From Armatimonadetes bacterium Uphvl-Ar2 (GTDB lineage Bacteria; Armatimonadota; Fimbriimonadia; Fimbriimonadales; Fimbriimonadaceae), in NCBI GenBank assembly GCA_002162095.1, contig CP021424.1, positions 1 through 64,000 of the forward strand: a stretch of DNA of 64,000 bases, read 5' to 3'. Every line of letters starts with the position of its first letter. Within the stretch, counting starts at the first letter, position 1. The notes below the pieces were generated by a model. The model had not been told where the DNA came from. It saw only the letters and a list, made by a program, of their open reading frames with translations, and ran no database searches. Made by a program: the position numbers and the translations under genes. This document shows, in pieces, positions 53,901 through 62,599 of the stretch.

Positions 53901-54950
53901 TTACGGGAAGCGGATGTCGTAGTACACCGGCAGGTGGTCGCTGGCGCGATCGCCCTTCTCGACGTACTCTACCGGACCGGAATCCGGTACGTTCACACGG
54001 CCGCCCCGGCCACGTAGCGCATCGGCACCGGCGTAAACCGTCGCGGTCGGCGGGCTAACGCGGAAGAGCGGCGGGCTCACTAGGATGTTGTCAAAGAATG
54101 ACTCGCGGACCTTCACGTCGCGCGGAAACTCGTAGTCCTTACCACGCAGACGGTCGTTGTCCGCCTTGGCCCCTCGGCTGATCGGCGTGAGTGCCTGGCC
54201 GCGGAAGTAGAAACTCATCCCGATGGTCACGTAATCCTGTTCGTTCAGGCGATCGCACACGTTCACCATCAACTTCGGCGTCACGCGGCCGGCGGGAGCC
54301 TTGGGGTCACCGGTCTCAAGGATGTTGACGCTGCGGTCATCCGGGGCGTCGTTCATGTCGCCTCCAATCGCTACGTGCGGCTCGTTCTTCTCCTTGATGA
54401 AGGCCGCCAGCAGGCTGGCGTGTTGCTCGCGCTGCGGATCGGTGGTCGCTCGGCCTCCGCGTCTGCTCTTCATGTGAGTCGAATAAACCGTGAGCTTGTC
54501 GCCCTGCGGATTGACGACCACGGCGCGCATGACGTCACGCTTGCCCGGGAAAGCGAAATCGAGCTGCGGGTCAGTGAAAACCAGGCCGCTGGATTCGATC
54601 TTCCAGGGCTTCTTCACAACGATTCCCACTTCTTGCGCCTCCTTCGGGTCATCCAGCAAGGCGATCTCGTAGTTCTGATCGAAAACTTGGCGCAAAGCCT
54701 TCAGGCTCGAAATCTCTTGCACCGCAATGATGTCCGGCTTGATGTTGCCGATGACCGACTTGAGATTCTTAATGCGGTCCGGGTTCTCGTTTTCGGCCAA
54801 CCACTGAATGTTGTAGGTCATGAACCGGGCACCGCGCTTCTCCACTGGCGCGGTTTGACCGTTCTGGCCCACTTGGGCCCGAACTACCGGCACCGAGGCC
54901 AAGATCAGGGCTCCCACGATGGGAATCAACCACGAACGCCGAAGACGCAT
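53901..54950 (-). CDS. Secreted endonuclease/exonuclease/phosphatase-family protein
   Basis: 349 residues from ATG 54950 with a signal peptide (MRLRRSWLIPIVGALILASV). EEP fold motifs: MTYNIQWL, IAVQEISS, YSTHMKSRRGG, IGGDMNDAPDD and a final SDHLPVYYD. Substrate may be extracellular DNA, phospholipid or phosphorylated nutrients. TATCTT lies 7 nt before the ATG. Divergent from the nuclease gene at 54993 across 42 bp. Confidence 0.85.
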   Translation of the reverse strand: MRLRRSWLIPIVGALILASVPVVRAQVGQNGQTAPVEKRGARFMTYNIQWLAENENPDRIKNLKSVIGNIKPDIIAVQEISSLKALRQVFDQNYEIALLDDPKEAQEVGIVVKKPWKIESSGLVFTDPQLDFAFPGKRDVMRAVVVNPQGDKLTVYSTHMKSRRGGRATTDPQREQHASLLAAFIKEKNEPHVAIGGDMNDAPDDRSVNILETGDPKAPAGRVTPKLMVNVCDRLNEQDYVTIGMSFYFRGQALTPISRGAKADNDRLRGKDYEFPRDVKVRESFFDNILVSPPLFRVSPPTATVYAGADALRGRGGRVNVPDSGPVEYVEKGDRASDHLPVYYDIRFP

Positions 54951-54980
54951 AGAGGTGAAGATACCAGGGGACCGGGGCGG

Positions 54981-54986
54981 TACTCT
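54981..54986 (+). promoter_or_regulatory. TACTCT hexamer, 6 nt before ATG 54993
   Basis: TACTCT, six bases, ATG. It fits the window's TANNNT-N6-start pattern for leaderless transcription. Confidence 0.45.
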
Positions 54987-54992
54987 GGCAAC

Positions 54993-55790
54993 ATGGCACG
55001 GAAGCCCACGCTGAGTCCCAGCCGCATCACCACGTTCCTGGCCTGCCCGGTCAAATACAAATGGACGTACGTGGACCGGCGGGGTCGTTGGTACCTCCGC
55101 TCCAAGGCGCACTACTCGTTCGGAACGTCGCTTCATAACGTTTTACAGAGGTTTTACGATTCAAAGGACGGCGGCGTAACAACGACGGAAGAAGCCGTGG
55201 CCGCCCTGGAGGAAGCCTGGATTGATGCGGGCTACGAGAGTCAATCCGACATGATGGAGGCCCTCGCCGAGGGCAAGGACATCCTTACCAACTATCTGGA
55301 GGAGGTGGCGGCTCCCGTCACCGCGAACACCCTGTTTGTCGAGAAGACGCTACGACACGATCTCGGCCCGTTCGTGTTGCTCGGGCGGATTGACCGGCTG
55401 GACGAGCACGAAGACGGCACGCTTGACGTGGTGGACTACAAGAGTGGGCGCGGTCATGTGACCTCCGAGGAAGTCCACGCTGACCTCGCGATGGGCGTGT
55501 ACCAGGTCCTCGTGCGGGCCAACTACCCGGATCGAAACGTGAAGGCGACCATCGTAGCCTTGCGGGCGGGGGCTTCGGCCTCGGCGCAGCTCAATGAAGC
55601 CGAACGCGAAGAGTTCATCAACGACCTCGTGGAGATCGGCGAGCGCATTCTCCATGCCGACTACGAGAGCATGGAACCCACCCCCAAGGCGCTCTGCCCC
55701 CGGTGCGATTTCCTGCCGCTCTGCCAGAAGCACCCAGATTTTGCCGAGGGGGTGAAGCCGTGGCTGGCGCAGGCCAGCCCGGCTCCTTAG
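54993..55790 (+). CDS. RecB/Cas4-like PD-(D/E)XK nuclease with Fe-S cluster motif
   Basis: 265 residues. LSPSRITTFLACPVKYKWTY (first Cys and Tyr), LLGRIDRLDEHEDGT and LDVVDYKSG give the D...D-x-K catalytic core, a Q-motif region lies at MGVYQVLVRA, and the C-terminus has three Cys in ALCPRCDFLPLC. One plus three Cys is the [4Fe-4S] arrangement of AddB/Cas4. No CRISPR or helicase genes adjoin it, so it is a stand-alone DNA-repair or processing nuclease. Confidence 0.85.
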   Translation: MARKPTLSPSRITTFLACPVKYKWTYVDRRGRWYLRSKAHYSFGTSLHNVLQRFYDSKDGGVTTTEEAVAALEEAWIDAGYESQSDMMEALAEGKDILTNYLEEVAAPVTANTLFVEKTLRHDLGPFVLLGRIDRLDEHEDGTLDVVDYKSGRGHVTSEEVHADLAMGVYQVLVRANYPDRNVKATIVALRAGASASAQLNEAEREEFINDLVEIGERILHADYESMEPTPKALCPRCDFLPLCQKHPDFAEGVKPWLAQASPAP

Positions 55791-56998
55791 CGTTTGGCTT
55801 CCAGACCGGGATAAACGCCCGAAGAACTCGCGTCGATTATCTCGCGCGCGGTCTCCTTCAGGATTTCCAGGTCCACCTTCAGGCTGTCGCTGGCGAACTG
55901 CTCGGGGTCAATCACCTTGCCTGCCATCGAACCGTGAACGGCAAAGGCCGCCCGGTCTTCCAGAGATTCACCCAAGCGCCAGTCCGGCCCAATCCAGAAC
56001 GGATCCATCGGCAGGCCCGTATCCAGGCTGCCCAGCACCAACATCCGCGCGCGGTCCAGCGTCACCTTGTCCCAGGTGTCAATGTCGGCGCGCATGGCTT
56101 CCCAACTGGCGTTCAGCTCGGCGGCGGCGTCCTGGCTTCCTGCCCGCTGCGCCACAAACCGCGGCAACCAGCCATCACGCTGCGGCCACAGCACCAGTTG
56201 CTGGCGGTAGGTGTAGCCCAGTTTTTCCCGCAGCACGCGGGTCATCGCGCCATCCTTGCCCACGCCTAGAGCATAAAGCGCCAGGATGCGCGGGGCAAAA
56301 TCGGGAGCTCCGGGCTTCAGCAGCGGAGCTTGCCACTCCCAGAAATCCACGCGCCCCGGCACGCCCTTGATGGGGCGGGCATTCACGTCCCTCGGCATGC
56401 TCGGCGGATCGGTGATGCGATCCCGGAAGTACTTCACCACCTCTCGCTCACCTTCGCCGGCTGCGACATCGCCCATCACCACCACGTGCATCCGCTCCAC
56501 GCGGAACGCCGCTTGGTACACCCGCTTGATGTAGGCGTTATCCACCCGCGTCATCTCGGGTTCCTGCGCGTCACCCCACAGCACCCAGGGGTTGCCTTCG
56601 GTCTTGCGTCGTTGGACGGCCTTTTCTACATCAAGCGTGGATAGCCGAGCGTCGGTCGCCATACCCGCGGCAATCTGAGCGGCGATATCCGTGCCTCCTT
56701 TGGGCGCGCTCACCTGGATGAGAATCCAATCCGAGAACACCTGCACGCGCGGGGCCACGCCCGCTTGGCTGCCGTAGGCAAAGATCACCCGGCGGCTGTA
56801 GGCACCACTGCCTTCCATCAAGGTCTCCCCAATCAAGCGCCAAGCGGTGCGGTTACGGCCGCCCATGTCTTCAGGGGCGGGCACGGCCACGCACACCGTC
56901 ACGCGCCCGGAATCGGGCACCATCATCTCGGTGATTTGCGGCATAGTCCGGGTTTGCCCCAGGGCCGCGGCCAAAACGAGGCTGGCAAGGGTGCTCAT
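55787..56998 (-). CDS. M16-like subunit lacking the zinc motif
   Basis: 403 residues with an apparent signal (MSTLASLVLAAALGQT). It has the M16 second-half features (DGAMTRVLREKLGYTYRQQL) but no HxxEH, so it is probably the non-catalytic partner of the upstream M16 protein, whose stop overlaps its start (4 bp). Such active/inactive pairs are common in periplasmic M16B proteases. Confidence 0.7.
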   Translation of the reverse strand: MSTLASLVLAAALGQTRTMPQITEMMVPDSGRVTVCVAVPAPEDMGGRNRTAWRLIGETLMEGSGAYSRRVIFAYGSQAGVAPRVQVFSDWILIQVSAPKGGTDIAAQIAAGMATDARLSTLDVEKAVQRRKTEGNPWVLWGDAQEPEMTRVDNAYIKRVYQAAFRVERMHVVVMGDVAAGEGEREVVKYFRDRITDPPSMPRDVNARPIKGVPGRVDFWEWQAPLLKPGAPDFAPRILALYALGVGKDGAMTRVLREKLGYTYRQQLVLWPQRDGWLPRFVAQRAGSQDAAAELNASWEAMRADIDTWDKVTLDRARMLVLGSLDTGLPMDPFWIGPDWRLGESLEDRAAFAVHGSMAGKVIDPEQFASDSLKVDLEILKETAREIIDASSSGVYPGLEAKR

Positions 56999-58170
56999 TG
57001 CCCACCTCCCACTTCGACAATCACCGCCCGGTCGGCCCGGAACCTCGCCAGACCCGCGGCAAACTGTTCCGGCGTCATCGTCGCTGCTTGGTTTTCCATG
57101 TCATCGAGCGTAAAGTTCGGTCGCTGGAGGAGCAAGACCCCCATGATCGCGCCGAAGGCCAAGGGATCCGAGCGCTGGGCGCGGATCCAGCCAAGCAGAT
57201 AACCCTGCCCCACCGGGAACGACAGGGCCGGCTGCACCATCTCGATGGACTTCAGCGTGGCCGAATCCACCGCCCGCAGGGTGATGAGCCCGGGGCGCGT
57301 GCTGGGCGTGTAAACCGGTGAGATGTCCGGGAATTCCGCCCGGATGGCCAGGGCCGCCGCCAGGGTGGCCAAAGTAGCCGGGTCACCCAGACCAGGCACC
57401 ACCGCCGCCCGGGCCGCTCCCGCTGGGGTGAAGCCTTTCTCCACACTGATCGGCTCTTCCTCGTTATCGGGGAAGCGTTCCGGGCCACTGGGCAAGTCGC
57501 CAATCACGGCACGCATCGGGCCCATCCAAGCGTTGGGGTCACTGGCCGAGACCATCACCAGGGCCATCCCGTTGCCCACTATCTGCCGGCGGTGCAGGTC
57601 GCGCAAGTCTTCGGCGGTCAGGCCGGCCATGGCCTCCAAGGAACCAAACGGGTTCCGCCCTTCGGGGCCAAACGCGGCCAACCACGCCGCATCACTGATG
57701 GCATCGAAATCGGTCCGCAGAGCCGCTTCTTGCGCCATGATCGCCACTTCCTTCTTCAGCGCTTCCTCGCTCACTTGGAGCGGAGCCGTCATCTCGCGAA
57801 TGATGTCGAGCGCCAGTTCTTCGGCCCCCACCGGGCCTTGAATCTGGAATAACGTGACATCCCGTTGGGTCACGGCCGTGAGGTAGCACCCCATCCGCTC
57901 CAGTCGCCGGTCAATGGTGCCGTCCCCCCGGACCACAAAGTGCTCCCACACATGGCGGAGTCCGTGTCGGGCGTCAGTGTCCCGGACGTTGTCGGCACTG
58001 ATGGCGAGGGTCACGCTGAACGTGGTGCGTTGCGGGTCGAACTGAGCAAAGGTGATGGCACCGTTTTCCAGAAACTCCCGGCGGCGCATCTCCTCGGGGG
58101 CCGTGGGCGGGGCCCCAAATGCCAAAGTGCAGCCGCCCACCAGGGCGACCAAAAGAGTGCGGGCGAGCAC
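56995..58170 (-). CDS. M16 zinc peptidase, probable lipoprotein
   Basis: 391 residues from GTG 58170, chosen because TACACT lies exactly 6 nt before it and because it yields a compact signal (LARTLLVALVGGC) ending at Cys. The lipobox is imperfect. Zinc motif in LRHVWEHFVVRG and the downstream Glu in EVAIMAQEAALRTDF. An ATG 24 nt upstream (58194) would place TACACT inside the gene. Forms an operon with the inactive partner at 55787. Confidence 0.75.
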   Translation of the reverse strand: MLARTLLVALVGGCTLAFGAPPTAPEEMRRREFLENGAITFAQFDPQRTTFSVTLAISADNVRDTDARHGLRHVWEHFVVRGDGTIDRRLERMGCYLTAVTQRDVTLFQIQGPVGAEELALDIIREMTAPLQVSEEALKKEVAIMAQEAALRTDFDAISDAAWLAAFGPEGRNPFGSLEAMAGLTAEDLRDLHRRQIVGNGMALVMVSASDPNAWMGPMRAVIGDLPSGPERFPDNEEEPISVEKGFTPAGAARAAVVPGLGDPATLATLAAALAIRAEFPDISPVYTPSTRPGLITLRAVDSATLKSIEMVQPALSFPVGQGYLLGWIRAQRSDPLAFGAIMGVLLLQRPNFTLDDMENQAATMTPEQFAAGLARFRADRAVIVEVGGGQ

Positions 58171-58176
58171 GCGGCT

Positions 58177-58182
58177 AGTGTA
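58177..58182 (-). promoter_or_regulatory. TACACT hexamer, 6 nt before GTG 58170
   Basis: On the minus strand TACACT, then AGCCGC, then GTG. It supports the downstream start for the M16 lipoprotein gene. Confidence 0.4.
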
Positions 58183-58190
58183 CCGGAGGC

Positions 58191-58934
58191 TCATCGCAGG
58201 TAACTCGCGCCATTGATGTCAATCACGATGCCGCTCATGTATTCCGTCTCATCGCGCAGCAAAAAGGCGATGGCGGCGGCGCAGTCCTCCGGGCTGGCCA
58301 TGCGCCCGAGCGGGATATCGGCCAGAATCTGCGGCAGGCGGGTTTCCATGCCCTCCCGGGCCATGGCGGTTTCCACCCAGCCGGGGGCGATGGCCATATG
58401 CCGAATGTTGAGCTTGGCGTGTTCCACCGCCAGGGCTCGGGTGAGGTTAAGCAGTGCCGCCTTGCTGACGCTATAGGCGCTGGCGTTCGCTTCGCCCCGG
58501 TGCCCCACCCGGCTGGCCACGTTGACAATCCGCCCGCCGCCTTGCTTGGCAAAGTGAGCCACCGCCTCGTGAATCATCGCCAGGGGCGAGTAGAAATTCA
58601 CCCGCATGGTCGTTTCGTAAACTTCTTGCAAGATGGCCGCATCCGCTTCCAGCAAGTTCAACTTGGTATAGATGCCCGCGTTGTTCACCAGCGCCCTCAA
58701 CGGGAGTTCGGCCAGCACCTGCTGCATCATGGCGCGCGCCGCCGCTGGGTCATCCAAGTCACAGGCGTAGGAACCTGCCCAGCTATCCCCCAGGGCTTGT
58801 TTCACCTCTTCCGCCGCCGCGTGGTTCGTGCCGTAATGAATCGCCACTCGCCAGCCGTCGTCTTTGAGGCGCAAAGCCGCCGCTCGGCCAATGCCGCGCG
58901 AGCCTCCGGTGACAAAAACAACCTCTTCTGACAT
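58191..58934 (-). CDS. Short-chain dehydrogenase/reductase (FabG-like)
   Basis: 247 residues from ATG 58934 (MSEEVVFVTGGSRGIGRAAA). Cofactor motif TGGSRGIG, NNAG at ALVNNAGIY, catalytic Ser in NVASRVGHRG, YSVSK, and the C-terminal MSGIVIDINGASYLR. Redox of a beta-oxoacyl or polyol substrate with NAD(P)H. Ends near the M16 start and is divergent from the monooxygenase fusion gene. Confidence 0.9.
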   Translation of the reverse strand: MSEEVVFVTGGSRGIGRAAALRLKDDGWRVAIHYGTNHAAAEEVKQALGDSWAGSYACDLDDPAAARAMMQQVLAELPLRALVNNAGIYTKLNLLEADAAILQEVYETTMRVNFYSPLAMIHEAVAHFAKQGGGRIVNVASRVGHRGEANASAYSVSKAALLNLTRALAVEHAKLNIRHMAIAPGWVETAMAREGMETRLPQILADIPLGRMASPEDCAAAIAFLLRDETEYMSGIVIDINGASYLR

Positions 58935-58965
58935 TTCGCGCAACCTTGGCACCCGTTTGGACGTT

Positions 58966-58971
58966 TATACT
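58966..58971 (+). promoter_or_regulatory. TATACT hexamer, 6 nt before ATG 58978
   Basis: TATACT, CGTAAG, ATG. One of the clearest TANNNT-N6-start sites in the window. Confidence 0.55.
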
Positions 58972-58977
58972 CGTAAG

Positions 58978-60714
58978 ATGAGCATAAAGCGGGCTCCCGG
59001 ACGTACCGAACTAGGGTTTTTGCGAGTGTGGGCACTCGCCGGAGTGGGTTTCGCCACCATCGGATTGGGGTGGACCTTCGTCGCCGACTCCAGGGCCACC
59101 GACGCCGCCAACAAGGTCACCGTCTCGGTCTACATGAGCACCGACTGCCCCGTGGCCATGCGCACGGCCCCGCGCCTGGCGAAGCTGGAAACGGAATGGG
59201 AAGCCAAGGGCGTCGAGTTCACCGCGTACTTCCCCAATGAAGGCGAAACCCAGCGCCGCGTGGCCGACTACATGCGCGACCGCAAACTCGACTTCCCCTT
59301 CCGCCTCGATGTTGGCGGCAGCAAGGCGAAGTCATCCGGCGTGGAGATTGTGCCGACCGTGGTCGTCCGCCGGGGCGATGAATTGCTCTACCGCGGCCCG
59401 ATGGATGACGCCAAGGTGACCGAGGAAGTGAAAACCCACTACCTCAAGGACGCCCTCACGGCGGCCCTGGATGGCAAAGAACCCAAGATCAAGGAAGCCG
59501 AAGCCTTTGGCTGCTACCTGATGGCCGGTGACCCGATTCCGACGATGGAGGAAGTGAACTACGCCGAGCACACCGCCGCCATCATCAACGACAACTGTTT
59601 GGTGTGCCACCGCCCGGGTGAGGTCGCGCCATTCTCTCTGGAAGGCTACGACAACGCCCGCAAGTGGAGCCGCATGATTGCCAAGGTTTCCAGCGAGCGC
59701 CGCATGCCGCCGTGGCTAGCCGTGGAGGGCGTGGGCGAATTCAGCCACGAAATGCGCCTGACCGAGCGAGAGATCGCTACGCTGGCGCAATGGGCGGAAG
59801 CCGGTGCCCCCAGCGGCGACCTGAGCAAAGCCCCGAAGGCCCCCGAGTTTCCGGTCGGTTGGCGTCTCGGCGAACCCGACATGCTGATCTCGATGCCCAA
59901 GCCGTTTAAGCTGGGCGATGATGGCCGCGACGAGATCTGGAACTTCGTCATCAAGCCGGACATCACTGAGCCGGTCTACGTGCAGGCCATGGACGTCAAG
60001 CCCGGCAATAAATCTGTGGTGCACCATGTCGCTGCCTTCATTGATGAAAAGGGCGCAAGCGAACGACTTCTGGAGGGTGGGCGCGACGGCGGCTACCAAA
60101 CCTTTGGTGGACCTGGCTTTGCGCCAGATAACATGTTGGGCGCTTGGCTTCCTGGCTTACAGCCGGTTAGGATGCCTGAAGGTACAGGATTCTTGCTCAA
60201 GCCGGGAGCACGGATTGTAATGCAAGTGCACTACAGCAAAACAGGCCGCGAAGAAGTGGACCAATCAAAGATGGCCCTCTATTTTTCTAAGGAACCCGTA
60301 ACTAAACCCACGCAAATGTCGTGGTTTGTTAATCCTGGAATCGTAATCCCACCGGGTGATCCGAGGGTCGAGTTCAAGCGAGTTCACACAATGCCTAAGG
60401 ACGTCACACTTTACAGCCTGATGGCTCACATGCACCTGCTGGGCAAGGAAATGCACGCCACGCTTATCCACCCGGATGGCACCCGCGAGCGCCTGCTCTC
60501 GATTGATAAGTGGGACTTCAACTGGCAATTGAACTACATGCTAAAGGAGCCCAAGCTGATCAAGCGCGGCAGCAAGATCGAGATCGTGGCGGTGTTCGAT
60601 AACAGCGAGGACAACCCTTCGAACCCGAGTTCCCCGCCGCGCGAAGTGCGCTGGGGCGAGGAGACCACCGACGAGATGATGGTGCTTCTCTTAGGACTAC
60701 ATATGCACCCATAG
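58978..60714 (+). CDS. Thioredoxin-fold / cytochrome c / PHM-like copper monooxygenase fusion, copy 1
   Basis: 578 residues. N-terminal membrane anchor (about residues 12-35), a redoxin domain with one Cys (STDCPVAMRTAPRL), a haem c site NCLVCHRPGEVAPF near residue 205, then a type II copper, ascorbate-dependent monooxygenase-like domain: His pair in SVVHHVAAF, QVHYSKTG, HMHLLGKEMHA and the late Met in TTDEMM. Likely extracytoplasmic oxidation chemistry fed by a cytochrome. The middle (60005-60425) is visibly more AT-rich and differs from copy 2; both flanks are almost identical to it. The C-terminus is shorter than in copy 2. Confidence 0.75.
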   Translation: MSIKRAPGRTELGFLRVWALAGVGFATIGLGWTFVADSRATDAANKVTVSVYMSTDCPVAMRTAPRLAKLETEWEAKGVEFTAYFPNEGETQRRVADYMRDRKLDFPFRLDVGGSKAKSSGVEIVPTVVVRRGDELLYRGPMDDAKVTEEVKTHYLKDALTAALDGKEPKIKEAEAFGCYLMAGDPIPTMEEVNYAEHTAAIINDNCLVCHRPGEVAPFSLEGYDNARKWSRMIAKVSSERRMPPWLAVEGVGEFSHEMRLTEREIATLAQWAEAGAPSGDLSKAPKAPEFPVGWRLGEPDMLISMPKPFKLGDDGRDEIWNFVIKPDITEPVYVQAMDVKPGNKSVVHHVAAFIDEKGASERLLEGGRDGGYQTFGGPGFAPDNMLGAWLPGLQPVRMPEGTGFLLKPGARIVMQVHYSKTGREEVDQSKMALYFSKEPVTKPTQMSWFVNPGIVIPPGDPRVEFKRVHTMPKDVTLYSLMAHMHLLGKEMHATLIHPDGTRERLLSIDKWDFNWQLNYMLKEPKLIKRGSKIEIVAVFDNSEDNPSNPSSPPREVRWGEETTDEMMVLLLGLHMHP

Positions 60715-60736
60715 GGTATCCCTCGCACGCAGTAAA

Positions 60737-60782
60737 GAGCTTGCAAAGCAGTGCCTAGGCTCGCTATGCAAGCTCCTTTTTT
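60737..60782 (+). terminator. Intrinsic terminator between the monooxygenase copies
   Basis: Stem GAGCTTGCA/TGCAAGCTC with a structured 21-nt loop, followed by CTTTTTTC. It separates the two copies into two transcripts. Confidence 0.8.
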
Positions 60783-60816
60783 CAACAGGAACTCTGATTC
60801 TTTTGGAATCAAATGG

Positions 60817-60822
60817 TAGCCT
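60817..60822 (+). promoter_or_regulatory. TAGCCT hexamer, 6 nt before ATG 60829
   Basis: TAGCCT, TGAGGC, ATG. The upstream DNA differs from that of copy 1, yet the same hexamer spacing is kept, which supports its function. Confidence 0.5.
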
Positions 60823-60828
60823 TGAGGC

Positions 60829-62594
60829 ATGAGCACAAATCGGGCTCCCGGACGTACCGAACTAGGGTTTTTGCGAGTGTGGGCACTCGCCGGAGTGGGT
60901 TTCGCCACCATCGGATTGGGGTGGACCTTCGTCGCCGACTCCAAGGCCGCTGACGCCGCCAACAAGGTCACCGTCTCGGTCTACATGAGCACCGACTGCC
61001 CGGTGGCCATGCGCACGGCCCCGCGCCTGGCGAAGCTGGAAACGGAATGGGAAGCCAAGGGCGTCGAGTTCACCGCGTACTTCCCCAATGAAGGCGAAAC
61101 CCAGCGCCGCGTGGCCGACTACATGCGCGACCGCAAACTCGACTTCCCCTTCCGCCTCGATGTTGGCGGCAGCAAGGCGAAGTCATCCGGCGTGGAGATT
61201 GTGCCGACCGTGGTCGTCCGCCGGGGCGATGAATTGCTCTACCGCGGCCCGATGGATGACGCCAAGGTGACCGAGGAAGTGAAAACCCACTACCTCAAGG
61301 ACGCCCTCACGGCGGCCCTGGATGGCAAAGAACCCAAGATCAAGGAAGCCGAAGCCTTTGGCTGCTACCTGATGGCCGGTGACCCGATTCCGACGATGGA
61401 GGAAGTGAACTACGCCGAGCACACCGCCGCCATCATCAACGACAACTGTTTGGTGTGCCACCGCCCGGGTGAGGTCGCGCCATTCTCTCTGGAAGGCTAC
61501 GACAACGCCCGCAAGTGGAGCCGCATGATTGCCAAGGTTTCCAGCGAGCGCCGTATGCCGCCGTGGCTGGCCGTGGAGGGCGTGGGCGAATTCAGCCACG
61601 AAATGCGCCTGACCGAGCGAGAGATCGCTACGCTGGCGCAATGGGCGGAAGCCGGTGCCCCCAGCGGCGACCTGAGCAAAGCCCCGAAGGCCCCGAGTTT
61701 CCGGTCGGTTGGCGTCTCGGCGAACCCGACATGCTGATCTCGATGCCCAAGCCGTTTAAGCTGGGCGATGATGGCCGCGACGAGTACTGGAACTTCGTCA
61801 TCAAGCCGGACATCACTGAGCCGGTCTACGTGCAGGCGATGGATGTCAAGCCTGGCAACAAGGCCGTGGTGCACCACGTCATTGCCTTCATCGATGAGAA
61901 AGGCGTGAGCGACAAACTGCTAGAAGGCGGGCGCGATGGCGGCTACCAAACCTTTGGCGGACCGGGCTTCATTCCCGATAACGCCCTGGGCGGCTGGGCG
62001 CCGGGACTGCAACCGGAACGCTTACCCAAGGGGGCGGGCTTCCTGCTCAAGCCAGGCGCGCGCATCGTGATGCAAGTGCACTACAGCAAGTCCGGGCGTG
62101 AGGAAGTGGACCAAACCAAAATGGCCCTCTACTTTGCCAAGGAGCCGGTGACCATGCCGACGGAGATTGCCTGGCTGGCCAACCCCGCCATCCGCATCCC
62201 GGCGGGCAACGCCAAGGTCGAATTCAAGCAGACCATCCCACTGCCGGTGGACGTCACGCTTTACAGCCTGATGCCGCACATGCACCTGCTGGGCAAGGAA
62301 ATGCACGCCACGCTGATCCACCCGGACGGCACCCGCGAGCGCCTGATTTCGATCGACAAGTGGGACTTCAACTGGCAACTCAACTACATGCTGAAGGAAC
62401 CCAAGCTGATCAAGCGCCGGAGCCGCATCGAAATCGTGGCGGTGTTCGATAACAGCGAGGACAACCCTTCGAACCCGAGTTCCCCGCCGCGCGAAGTGCG
62501 CTGGGGCGAGGAGACCACCGACGAGATGATGTTGCTGGTCGCCGGGGTACACATTCACTTGCCGGGCGGGGCGCGCAGAGCGGGCTCCCTCTAG
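60829..62594 (+). CDS. Thioredoxin-fold / cytochrome c / PHM-like copper monooxygenase fusion, copy 2
   Basis: Same domain order as copy 1: membrane anchor, redoxin domain (DCPVAM), CLVCH haem site, copper-monooxygenase domain (HHVIAFIDEKG, QVHYSKSG, HMHLLGKEMHA, TTDEMM) and a longer tail (VAGVHIHLPGG). The frame breaks near 61692, where copy 1 has CCCCC and this copy CCCC; with that C restored it is about 588 residues. Without it the protein would lose the whole copper domain. Its central block has the GC-rich composition of the surrounding chromosome, unlike copy 1. kdsB starts 5 nt downstream. Confidence 0.75.
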
Positions 62595-62599
62595 GCCGA

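Noticed and set aside
54993-55790. Cas4 of a CRISPR system
   Set aside because: The Cys and nuclease motifs fit, but no repeats or other cas genes lie nearby.
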